Part shown: piece by piece, positions 27,736 through 37,142 of the stretch
Numbering within the stretch: position 1 is the stretch's first letter
How the letters are laid out: each line of letters begins with the position of its first letter
Assembly (NCBI RefSeq): GCF_900078755.1
Contig: NZ_FKIH01000011.1
Strand: one strand, 5' to 3'
Source: Ichthyocystis sparus
GTDB taxonomy: Bacteria > Pseudomonadota > Gammaproteobacteria > Burkholderiales > 2013Ark19i
DNA length: 47,338 nucleotides
The notes under the pieces: model-generated
Database searches by the model: none
Seen by the model: only the letters and a program-made list of their open reading frames with translations
What the model was told of the DNA's origin: nothing
Position numbers and translations under genes: made by a program

Positions 27736-28021
27736 AAAGTACAAGATGATAATCATAATTTAACATAAATAGTGAAGACTATTTTTCATTGGTACACCTA
27801 CTACTGACATTAATGTACAACAGTAAAAAAATTACAAAACCTAACATAGAAAAAACGATAAGAGACAAAAAACTACCAACAAAAATCTAAATTGAAAAAA
27901 ACGCGGACTATATACAAGTGTGTAGGAAAAACAAGGATGGGAATTTACCATACAAAAATGCCACATGCAAACGACAAATGTATAAAATCATTTAACACTA
28001 ATCACTAGGAAGTAAGATCAA
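27736..28021. repeat. Conserved 3'-flanking block (second copy in debris region)
   Basis: Includes the plus-strand micro-frame from 27935 (MGIYHTKMPHANDKCIK) and the hairpin-plus-T-run at 27954-27976. It precedes the stop end of the pseudogene at 28022-28900, as it does at intact paralogs. Confidence 0.55.
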
Positions 28022-28900
28022 TTCTCACAAACTACTCATTTCTTTTACTACCACTTCCTCTCTTATCATTTTACTTTGGTGTAAGGAAAATACACCTTCT
28101 CCACCTCTACCACATATAGTATAACCCACTTGATTCACTGGCAGGCGGGATAAAGGTGAAAAACCAAGATTTAGCAGCACTGCCAATCTCACTCCGATAC
28201 CCCCCTCAGCAGCAATACCGGTAGCATTAGCTAACAGAGGAACACTGCTAACATCCACAGGCTCAGAAGAGGATCATACAACGATCACTACCACTTCATA
28301 GATACCGAAGAGGAAGGTTCGTTCAGCCTCAATACCACTACCCATAGGAACCTCAAGAGTCGCCCCACTAAATGATCCATGAATAACAAATAATTTCTTA
28401 GGTCCACTAAAATAACTATAAGAACTACTATCTGACGTGGAAGATTCTCCAATAAGCGTCAGTAGAAACTGATTGATCTCCATAGAAAAATTTAACAAAT
28501 CTAAAAGAAGATTGAATTGCTTCTTGGACCTAAGATAACTCTTAGGCAGAGATTAACGCTCAGGTTGAGATTATGCCGAAATTGCACACTAAAGATGAAA
28601 ATGCATAAGACATGTAGTACTACTTCCTGTAAGCCGTACCTTCACTTGTAATTTTACTACTACCTACTGTTTTGTTTTTATTTGCCATCTTGCTTTTTTA
28701 TTTGTCTTATATTTTGGGAAAACCCCCAAAATCCATGTTCTCGTTCATAATAAACTTTGCCAGTTTCCATATCCCCACTTAGAGCTGAATATAGACTCCA
28801 CTAGCTCACGCACAACACAACCTAGTCTCGATAAAAAATCCACTAAGCTACCTCCATCCACTTAACTAAAACTACCAACACACAAACAGCACCACCGCTA
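28022..28900 (-). pseudogene. Broken C-terminal half of an array paralog
   Basis: Successive minus-strand pieces, in different frames, match the family from domain 2 to the tail: FLSRLGCVVRELVESIF (~28850-28790), SSKIT and KSYLRSKKQ-like linker, SYFSGPKKLFVI (~28420-28375), VRLAVLLNLGFSP (~28190-28150) and a worn basic tail. Deletions have removed most of domain 2 and the Ser-rich region. It is probably the original 3' end of the neighbouring gene 28901-33196 or of a lost member. Confidence 0.8.
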
Positions 28901-31900
28901 TCAATCTAACTTCTCTAGCCAATGGTGTTGTAAAAAAGGAGCAAATATAGGCAGCTGATCACACTCAAATGAAGATTCAGGTATGAGGGGCGACAAAGAC
29001 CCACTAGAAACACCAGATCGAAGATCACTACTAGGTAATAATTCCGGTTGAGGTTGGGGTAATAATTCCGGTTGAGGTTGGAGTAATAATTCCGGTTGAG
29101 GTTGTAAACCAACACCCGTAGCACCACCACTCGAAGCCTTGCCTTTACTTGTAATTTTACTACTACTTCCTGGTATTCCTTTTCTACTTCTTTTTATACC
29201 TTCTCTACGTCTTTTTACACCTTTTCTACGTCTTTGGTAAACTGAGAGTGCTAATTCAGGAACACCAGCGGTGTTAAGAACATAAATTAAATCTTCACAA
29301 CTAACATTATCCAATGATCCATCCTCTAGTCCAGAACAGGCTCTGTCAACTTCTACATCCCACTGCGAGTTAAATACACAATTAATTAAATTATGAACAA
29401 CATAATCTAGTCTTGACAAAAAATCTACTAAACCACCTCCACTTAATTGGAGACCAAGATCAGATGAATCTGATAGTACTCTAATATTAGAAAGATCACG
29501 TACAAAGTCAGGACGATAATTGTAATGATACGAACCCAAGCACCTAGAAATAAAATTATATAGATTCAGTTCCCTGTAGGTTTCGAACCAAACAAATCGC
29601 CCAACAACCGAAAGTCCACTACCAATAGCAGTTGAGATGTAACTGCGAACCGATCTCAAAAAAGAAGTTACAATATATAAATGAACTCTACGAAAGAAAC
29701 TATGAATTAGTGGAACGCTATCAGGATGTAACTCAACACCAAGCGAAGAAGCACATTCAAGATATGAAGGAATTGAAAATGCAGAAGAAGATGGAGTATC
29801 ACCCTCGGCAGAAATTAGATCAGGAGAAGGTACACCTCCACAATTTTCAGTAGAAGACAACGGACTCAATTCGGAAGGATGAGGAACAGCAACAGCAACA
29901 CCATCATCCACATGTCCTTCTGCTGCAATTGGGTCAGACGAAGGTCCACCACGAGAATTTTCAGCAGAAGACAACGGACTCAATTCGGAAGGATGAGGGA
30001 CAGAAACAGCATCATCCGCATGTCCTTCTACTGCAATTGGGTCAGACGAAGGCCCACCACGAGAATTTTCGTCGGAAGACAACAGACTCAATTCGGAAGG
30101 ATTAGCAAGAGGAGGCACCCAAAAAGGAGCACGAACAATCCTTGTCCCACCAGGAACAAGAACAGGAACAGGAACAGGAACATCATCTTTATGAATCCTG
30201 CGTTTTTTTGCTTTTTTCACGCGGAAACCCAACAGCATTACCGATAATGCTACCTGAGAAATACCAGCAACACTCATAACATCTACAAGATCTCTACAAT
30301 TAATGGCACTCAAGGACTCCTCTCTCAGAGGAACAGAAACCTCACTTAAACAAGAGTCAAAAATAGACTCAACCTCACTACGGATAGCACAATCTAGCCT
30401 CGATAAAAAACCTAGCAAAGCATCTCCAGTTAATGTCACCGCATCATGGCCAGAAAAATCCGATACTACTTGAATGCTAGGAAGAGTTCTTATAAATCCA
30501 GGGCGATGATTAGCATGGTACTCACCAAGACACCTAGATACAAAAAAATACTTACACATTGAACTATAGGTATGGTACCAAATGGCTAGCCCAGTCATTG
30601 AAAATTTACCACTCATGATTGATGGAAGCTGTTTTCTTATCATCCCCTCATAAACTCGTCTAGCAAATTCACCAACCTCATAAAAAAGACCTGCAATTAC
30701 TCGAACACTCTCAGGAGATAGCACAACACCCAGTGAACTCAAAATATTAGGATTAAGAGTAGTATCCAAATAAGAAACAGCAACAGAAGCAGCACCTTTT
30801 TTGGCAGAAGCCTTACCTCTACCCTTAGTACTCACCCCATTACCCACAGCAGTAACAACAGCTGAAATAGCAGCATCTGAAGTAGTATCGCGAGGAACCA
30901 GAACCTGCTGCAAATTTCCTCCAGCAATACTTCCTTGTATATACCCCTCTTCCGCTTCTCTGCTACTATCAGCACTTTCGCTATCTGAGACATCACTAAA
31001 AGTAGCAACAGCAGTTACAGAAGCAAAGGAAACATCAGCAGCTACTACTGACTCAGATGGAGGCAAAGAAGACTCAGTACCTTCAGGTGGTACCACAAAA
31101 GTAGAAACAGTGTCGGTAGCAGACACACTGCAAGATTGATCTACACAGGAAAGCAATTTAACAAATCTATAGCTAGAAAACCTATCATGAACAACATCCT
31201 TTAATAGCAACAAAGACTCCAATCCCACCCTAGATTGGGAATCAGACTCAGAAGTATATGGAGATGAGGATATAGGTGCGGACGAAACCGAAGGCAGAGA
31301 TAAAGGAGCAACCTTAGCAGAGACTGAAACGTCCTTACCAGTAGAAGAAGATTCATCAAAAATGGAATCAGAATCCCCCCCTAACAGGGGTGAAAACCGT
31401 AATTGCTTCTTAGGTCGAGGATGACTCTTGGGTAATGGTTCATGACTTGTAGTATCACTCCCTGAAACCGTACCTTTGCCCGTAATTTTACTACCACTTA
31501 CTAATCTCTTACCTTTATATATCATATATCTTCGGAAAATTGAAAATGATGATGAAGAAACATTAGCAGCATTGAGAGCTCTAATGATATCTTCACAACT
31601 AACATCACTCAATGATCCACATTCTCGTTCAGAATGGGACACATTAGTTTCCACATCCCACCTCGAGTTAAATACACACTCCACTAGACCACGAACAACA
31701 CTATCTAATCTCGATAAAAAATCTACCAAGTTAGATCCACTTAGTGGCACTAGCCCACGGTCAGGGGAATCTGGCAATACTCTAATACTAGCAAGAGAAC
31801 GCATAAAAGCAGGACGATACTTGGAATGGTAAATACAAAGACACTTAGACATAAAAATACATAGATGCAATTCTCTATAAGTTTTGAAGCAAATAGATCG

Positions 31901-33196
31901 CTGAACCATAGAAATATCACTAAGCAACACCTTTGAGATGTAATTGCCAACTGATCTCGAGAAAGACATTACGAGAGATCCACGAACCCTGAAAAGGAAC
32001 ATACCAACTAGTTTGGTACTATCAGGATGTAAACTAACACTCAGACCCAGCGAATTAACACATTGAAGATATGAAGGAACCAAAACCACAGAAGAAGACC
32101 TAGTACCACCATCATCAAGGTTCATTTCACCGCTAGCAGGAACAGGAGAGTTATCGCTGCCCACATGACCTTCTTCTGTAATTGGAGGAAAAGATCCAGC
32201 ACCAGAACCTCCAACAGAAGGCAGAACATCACCCCCCCCAAGAACAGGTGGAGTCCAAACAGGGGCACGAACAATAACTGCCTTGGCACAATCAGAAACA
32301 GGAACGTCACCGCTGCCCACATGTCCTCCCCCTGCAACTGGATCAGAAAAAGATCCATCTTCAGGATGATACTGAGTTGATAAAATAAGATCCGGGGCAG
32401 TAATAACTCCTGACGCTGTACGTTTAATCGTGCCCCTACCTATTTCTTTCTCTACAGAGGAACCTATTACCAGTATCGATAAAGCTACTTCAGGAATACC
32501 TGTTGTGTCGAGAACTCTTGTAAAATCTTCACAAACAACACCATTCAATGCCTCCCCTTCCAGAGAAACAGAAGTTTCATCCCAATAAGAGCCAAAAATA
32601 GACTCCACCTTGCTAAGAACAGCACAATCTAGTCTAGACAAAAAAGCTAGCAGACTATTCCCAGTTAATGGCACTGCACCATGGTCAGAAGAGTCAGACA
32701 ATACACCCCCAGGAATGGCATGTATAAAATCAGAGCGGTGCTTAGAATGGTACTCACAAATGCACATGGATACAAAAACATCTTTACACATTTCCCTATA
32801 AGTACCGTACCAAATAGCTATCCCAGTCGATAAAAGCTCGTCATTCAATCCTGACGACGGCAGCTGTCTGACTACCATGTTATGGTAAAAACGTCTAGCG
32901 TATTCACTAACCTTAAAAAAGAGATTTGCAACTGTTTGAACACCCTCAGGAGATAGAGCAACACCTAATGCACTCAAAACACCCGGATCGACAGCAGCAC
33001 CTAAAGAAGAAGAAACAGCAGCAGCATCACGCCCTTTGGCAGGAGACTTACCTCTACCCTTGGTGATCACTCCATTACCCACAACAGCATCACCAGCTGA
33101 AGTAGTGGCAGCTAAAGCAGAAGTGGTAGGAGCCTCAAGTTGCTGCAAACTACCTTCAGGAACAGCGGCACCAATTAAAGATACAGGATACAACAT
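28901..33196 (-). CDS. Array paralog 7, fused double-length protein with four domains
   Basis: 1431 residues from ATG at 33196 (MLYPVSLIGA; GGAG-AAGGG upstream). First unit: LQQLEAP, Lys-rich cassette (KGRGKSPAKGRD), domain 1 (~68-243; MCICEYHSKHRSDF) and domain 2 (~377-550; KCLCIYHSKYRPAF). Near residue 735 the sequence runs straight into a second N-terminal region (LQQVLVP) with its own cassette (RGKASAKKGA). It continues with another domain 1 (~814-985; RCLGEYHANHRPGF) and domain 2 (~1149-1315; RCLGSYHYNYRPDF). The second unit resembles paralogs 3/4, the first paralogs 5/6. Three HPSELSPLSSAENSRGG repeats lie between the last two domains and three QPQPELL repeats near the end. The GPKK module and basic tail are absent; the end is CDQLPIFAPFLQHHWLEKL(D). 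This is a natural fusion by recombination between two array members. Function unknown. Confidence 0.88.
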   Translation of the reverse strand: MLYPVSLIGAAVPEGSLQQLEAPTTSALAATTSAGDAVVGNGVITKGRGKSPAKGRDAAAVSSSLGAAVDPGVLSALGVALSPEGVQTVANLFFKVSEYARRFYHNMVVRQLPSSGLNDELLSTGIAIWYGTYREMCKDVFVSMCICEYHSKHRSDFIHAIPGGVLSDSSDHGAVPLTGNSLLAFLSRLDCAVLSKVESIFGSYWDETSVSLEGEALNGVVCEDFTRVLDTTGIPEVALSILVIGSSVEKEIGRGTIKRTASGVITAPDLILSTQYHPEDGSFSDPVAGGGHVGSGDVPVSDCAKAVIVRAPVWTPPVLGGGDVLPSVGGSGAGSFPPITEEGHVGSDNSPVPASGEMNLDDGGTRSSSVVLVPSYLQCVNSLGLSVSLHPDSTKLVGMFLFRVRGSLVMSFSRSVGNYISKVLLSDISMVQRSICFKTYRELHLCIFMSKCLCIYHSKYRPAFMRSLASIRVLPDSPDRGLVPLSGSNLVDFLSRLDSVVRGLVECVFNSRWDVETNVSHSERECGSLSDVSCEDIIRALNAANVSSSSFSIFRRYMIYKGKRLVSGSKITGKGTVSGSDTTSHEPLPKSHPRPKKQLRFSPLLGGDSDSIFDESSSTGKDVSVSAKVAPLSLPSVSSAPISSSPYTSESDSQSRVGLESLLLLKDVVHDRFSSYRFVKLLSCVDQSCSVSATDTVSTFVVPPEGTESSLPPSESVVAADVSFASVTAVATFSDVSDSESADSSREAEEGYIQGSIAGGNLQQVLVPRDTTSDAAISAVVTAVGNGVSTKGRGKASAKKGAASVAVSYLDTTLNPNILSSLGVVLSPESVRVIAGLFYEVGEFARRVYEGMIRKQLPSIMSGKFSMTGLAIWYHTYSSMCKYFFVSRCLGEYHANHRPGFIRTLPSIQVVSDFSGHDAVTLTGDALLGFLSRLDCAIRSEVESIFDSCLSEVSVPLREESLSAINCRDLVDVMSVAGISQVALSVMLLGFRVKKAKKRRIHKDDVPVPVPVLVPGGTRIVRAPFWVPPLANPSELSLLSSDENSRGGPSSDPIAVEGHADDAVSVPHPSELSPLSSAENSRGGPSSDPIAAEGHVDDGVAVAVPHPSELSPLSSTENCGGVPSPDLISAEGDTPSSSAFSIPSYLECASSLGVELHPDSVPLIHSFFRRVHLYIVTSFLRSVRSYISTAIGSGLSVVGRFVWFETYRELNLYNFISRCLGSYHYNYRPDFVRDLSNIRVLSDSSDLGLQLSGGGLVDFLSRLDYVVHNLINCVFNSQWDVEVDRACSGLEDGSLDNVSCEDLIYVLNTAGVPELALSVYQRRRKGVKRRREGIKRSRKGIPGSSSKITSKGKASSGGATGVGLQPQPELLLQPQPELLPQPQPELLPSSDLRSGVSSGSLSPLIPESSFECDQLPIFAPFLQHHWLEKLD
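29035..29110 (-). repeat. 24-bp repeat encoding LLPQPQPE
   Basis: Three direct copies of AATAATTCCGGTTGAGGTTG (plus-strand view) near the 3' end of the fused gene. I see no counterpart in other members. Confidence 0.85.
29825..30115 (-). repeat. About 110-bp repeat, three copies, encoding PSELSPLSS-EN-RGGPSSDPI
   Basis: Three successive copies of the acidic linker segment between the third and fourth domains of the fused gene, each carrying PSELS, SSDPIAAEGH and a short Val/Asp joint. Other paralogs have one or two looser copies. Confidence 0.85.
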
Positions 33197-33904
33197 CCCT
33201 TCTCCATTATTATAAGTTTAGATTTATTATTCTTATTTATACTTTATTAATTACTTTAATATCCTAACATAAACCCATACACCAACATTACGAAGCAGAA
33301 CAACTGCAAAACTAAACACGGACAGACAAAGCCGTACGCTGCCACCCCGCAATATTCACATCACTAAAATAAGATAGCAATCCACACGTACAATTACAAA
33401 GGCAAAACACCACTCATCAGATACAATAGTCCGCATATAATCGCAATTTAAACACCCAACTGTCCCTATCTATCAAAAAGAATCACCTGGGCTAACCACA
33501 TAAAATATGACCTCACGACCTTGCTAATCACCCACTATAACTCTCATAGAGCCAAACAAAATAACTTAAAATGGATCTACTTTCTCACAAAGTATAACCA
33601 CCACTGAGCTAGAAACGGCAGAAACCACATCAACAAACATCGGTTCCCCCCAAAATATAAAAAAACATTCTCCTAGAACAAAATTGCAAAAAAACAATGC
33701 AGCACTAAGTACAACTAATAAACATTGTAACCGCTAATCACATCACTTGATAGTATCAAAGTTACACAAAAATTAAATAAATGCAAGGTAACGACAAAAA
33801 AGTGTACTTAGAAGCTATATTGTTGACACAATTATCAATAAAAGCAATTATTAAATTCACTTTCTACGGACAGTAAATTTTACAGGTAAGAGTAAAAATA
33901 ATGC
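33197..33904. repeat. Duplicated upstream/divergent spacer
   Basis: Leader of the fused gene (AT-rich, TATAAGTTTAGATTTATTAT on the plus strand) and the shared upstream block, somewhat more worn than other copies. TTGTTGACACAATTATCAAT near 33829 marks the trxB-side promoter-like segment. No gene. Confidence 0.5.
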
Positions 33905-34310
33905 AGAAAAAAATGCAAGAGACAAAATTGTAAGCAGCAAATTTTGCAGGCAGCAGATTAATTATTCTTGGATCAGGTCCCTATGAATATACGGCTGCGG
34001 TGTACGTTGAACGAGCTAACCTATCGCCTCTTTTTATAACCAATAGCAATAGCACCTGATGAGCAGTTGATGACAACAACAAAGATAAATAATTGAACAG
34101 GGACAGTTGATTGTGATGTACCCACCACATCACAGAGCTAGGAAGCTACTCAAAAAACACGCAAAACTCTTTAATAACTTTTGATACCAAGATTGTATTT
34201 GACAATATAGAAAAAGAGAAACTTGGTTAAATTCCCATATCCGTCTTGATGGATATAATACTTTATATACATGAGCATTTAATTACAGCAACTGGTTACA
34301 GTGCAAAGCA
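33905..34310 (+). pseudogene. trxB: Decayed thioredoxin reductase (trxB) relic
   Basis: Plus-strand pieces: RLIILGSGPYEYTAAVYVER and ANLSPLFIT (N-terminal FAD loop), a damaged GGQL region, KKHAKLFN/DTKIVFDNIEK, then LITATGYSAKH. All correspond in order to the first ~150 residues of thioredoxin reductase. Multiple stops and frameshifts. A very long remnant, nearly as extensive as 22805-23190. Confidence 0.77.
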
Positions 34311-34666
34311 CACCCCCGCATTATAAGACAAAACAGTAGGATAATAAATAAGCTCTCTGGACTCTACAGGATCTCTATCCAACAACATATTGTCCGCATT
34401 AAAACCCATCAAAAATTGGCCCACATTTAATACTTTACAAGTAAACTATAAAAAATAACACCTACCACAGGTGGAAGAAATAACAAATAAAGCAAGTGCA
34501 TAGCTACTTCGTTAAGAATCACAAATGCAGAGCAACACCACCAATACTTTAAGTAAAAATAACAAAACTGTGTACTATTTATAATAGTACGTATGTATTT
34601 TAACTAAGTTACATAAGCATCAACTAAAAATCCATCAGATCCATGATTGCCATTTTTACCGCTAAG
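34311..34666. other. Spacer without recognisable gene
   Basis: About 350 AT-rich bases downstream of the orphan gene's stop. I see no family block, RNA gene or clear terminator. Confidence 0.5.
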
Positions 34667-36487
34667 CTACTTTCCTTCAGTAAGCAATCCTATAGCACTC
34701 CTCCACGCATAATCCATAATCTTAAGCTGCGAGTTATCAATATCAAAAATACAACTCCTGATGATATGTATAGTTTCCCTTAACGATGCAATTCTAAACA
34801 CATTCTTATCACGTATAACAACAGAGTCCACTAACGATTGCATTTTAGGAGCAATTTTTTCATAAAAAACTTCAGAAGATTTTGTTTTAGCCAAAGAAAA
34901 TGCCTTGTAAGCGCTAAAATATAAAGATAGGTCAGTATCGTCTTTATTTCTAGAGGACAAGTAGGATGAAACCAACTTATCGAATAAGCAAGGAATATGA
35001 TATTTAGACTCAACTAAAAAAAGATCTATACCGTGATTAATAATACTTACAGCCGATTCTTCTATGCAAAACCCAAACATCCAAATAAATTTATTACTAC
35101 TAATTAGCGGATCGTTTATATATTGGCAACTACATATATCTTCACTTCTATCTTTAGATATATCATTTATCAATTTTTTTAAATTTCTATTAAATATGGT
35201 GTCGATACTATAAAATAGATCACAAATAAAGGAATAAACAAACTCTTTATCATCTAGCATACTAATTACAGTGCCACTATATGAGTCACTTACCGCTCCC
35301 AATCCTAAATCATGCAATCTGGGAAAAAAATTTCTATCAAAAATATCAACGGCATCTTTCCATATTTCTGACCTTAATCTGTAAGAATCTAATTCTAAAT
35401 TAATCAAACCCAAACGAACATCAGAGATATCTACTGTTCTTCTGGTCAACAATCCGATTTCTTCAATCTTTAAGTCAATTAATCTAGTTACAGAAATAAT
35501 AAAATCACACTTTATATTATTTAACAAATAAGCATCAAAAGTTCTCAAACCGGACTTGAGGGTCGTTAATTTTTCTCGATTATACATAAAATAAGAATAA
35601 GGAAATGATATTAGATGTGAATCAAAACAAGCAGTATTATCTACAAAATTATTGCCTTTTGAAAAAAATAAAGAAAACTTGCATGAAAAAGCAGCAGCGG
35701 AACAATATGAAATAATAGTTTCTTTATAGTCTCTACTAACAACAACATCATCAGGAAACAAAGTAATTCTAAGATAAAAGGTATACCTATCAATAGTAGA
35801 ATCGACTAATATTCTCTTATTGCTTGAAATGACCGCGTTAAAGCATGACTCCAATACATCAACCTCACCAGGAAGCAACAATCTTTCTGTAATACCATCT
35901 AATACTGATGAATTTATTAATATTTTTCTTAGTTCTACACTAATTTTTGAGCAAAAAAGTGTCAAACATTTATCGTCAATTTCGCTCATGATAGTACTAA
36001 CGTTAGATTTAATGTACGATATGAAATCATAGATTAATACTTTTATTGAAACAACATTGTATCCCTTAAGTATTAGATAATTGGAGAAACGTTCTCCAAA
36101 AGCATATAGTACATCGGTAATAGCAACAAATAGACAATTTATAAAATAATTCTCAAGTGCACTTATAGATCTCAAATCATTGTTTAATATTGTGTTACCG
36201 AACACGGTGCAACAACTACCTAGAACAGAATTCAACAATAGCCTATGACTTGTAGAATAATGAATTGGATTAACCAGATCCTGATAAAAAACTGATTGGC
36301 ATGAAATGGAACTGCCCTCTACAAGAGAGTTCCCTCCTGTTTTACATATATTATATGTATCAATATATTTACTACTAGAATGCTGCACAGTGCTAGAGAA
36401 ATGAACACTTATGTCATTATCTGAAGACTCCATATCAATCGAAGGGTAGCGCAAAGAATCCACATCGATCATGCTGCAATCACTCAT
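34667..36487 (-). CDS. Orphan 606-residue protein, possibly a far-diverged array relative
   Basis: Starts at ATG 36487 (MSDCSMIDVDS) with AGGTGA six bases upstream. It is the one large gene in the window without the Ser/Ala low-complexity stretches, Lys-rich cassette or basic tail. Composition is Ile/Asp/Tyr/Lys-rich and the DNA is more AT-rich. There is no signal peptide and no clear membrane helix. Two segments faintly follow the family domain: LLLPGEVDVLESCFNAVI, with a DYKETIISYC further on, recalls LLP-SAEIINKLF ... KTYRELH; and LRTFDAYLLNNIKCDFIIS recalls LLDFLSRLDCAI. The CxxxYH-RP core is not preserved. It could be an old paralog or an unrelated gene. Function unknown. Position on the same strand within the array is the only context. 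Confidence 0.82.
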   Translation of the reverse strand: MSDCSMIDVDSLRYPSIDMESSDNDISVHFSSTVQHSSSKYIDTYNICKTGGNSLVEGSSISCQSVFYQDLVNPIHYSTSHRLLLNSVLGSCCTVFGNTILNNDLRSISALENYFINCLFVAITDVLYAFGERFSNYLILKGYNVVSIKVLIYDFISYIKSNVSTIMSEIDDKCLTLFCSKISVELRKILINSSVLDGITERLLLPGEVDVLESCFNAVISSNKRILVDSTIDRYTFYLRITLFPDDVVVSRDYKETIISYCSAAAFSCKFSLFFSKGNNFVDNTACFDSHLISFPYSYFMYNREKLTTLKSGLRTFDAYLLNNIKCDFIISVTRLIDLKIEEIGLLTRRTVDISDVRLGLINLELDSYRLRSEIWKDAVDIFDRNFFPRLHDLGLGAVSDSYSGTVISMLDDKEFVYSFICDLFYSIDTIFNRNLKKLINDISKDRSEDICSCQYINDPLISSNKFIWMFGFCIEESAVSIINHGIDLFLVESKYHIPCLFDKLVSSYLSSRNKDDTDLSLYFSAYKAFSLAKTKSSEVFYEKIAPKMQSLVDSVVIRDKNVFRIASLRETIHIIRSCIFDIDNSQLKIMDYAWRSAIGLLTEGK

Positions 36488-36493
36488 GCAAAA

Positions 36494-36499
36494 TCACCT
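36494..36499 (-). promoter_or_regulatory. Ribosome binding site of the orphan gene
   Basis: Minus-strand AGGTGA (within GTGAGGTGAT), six bases before the ATG at 36487. It decides the start in favour of MSDCSM. Confidence 0.6.
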
Positions 36500-37142
36500 C
36501 ACATGCATTAACTATTAGAGACACCACAACAACATGGCAAATATTTTAACAACTTGCAAGATATAAATATCAATATATTATTTCAATAATTAAAAATAAA
36601 TAATACATACAATTTAACGTTATAACTAATGTTATTCGGGTAGAAATTGGAAATAACCTATATGATATATATGATTTTTTATTCTTCCGGCAAATCTCAT
36701 CTAAACTCAAGAAAATACTAAAATATAATATATACGTAATAGACAACAATTAGATGAAACATTAATAATTGATATAAATAATTTTTAGATAGAGAACATC
36801 GATTATGTTTGCCCTGACTTTATAGAAAAAACAATAAAAGTTAGTTTATATAAAATAGGATCTTTATCATTTATTAAGAAATAAAATTATAATATCAAAT
36901 GCCTGCCATTTTAATTGAGCTAAAAAATTTATAAGTTAACTTACTACTAACGCATATTAAACATAGAATGGTGTGGGTATGATTTTTTGAAAAAGTCAAA
37001 ATAGTATATGAGAACAAAAACATAAACTTTATTTAATCATGAAGGAATACAAAGGAGAACCATTATATATATATCTTGCATACAGAAAAAAGTATAAAAT
37101 TATGCAATACTGGTAATAAAATCAGCACTCAAAATTACGAAA
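36500..37142. other. AT-rich spacer, nothing recognised
   Basis: Very AT-rich stretch upstream of the orphan gene. Its right end (about 37010-37130) is a worn copy of the 3'-flanking block (AAAAGTATAAAATTATGCAA) next to the paralog 8 stop. I see no gene. Confidence 0.5.
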
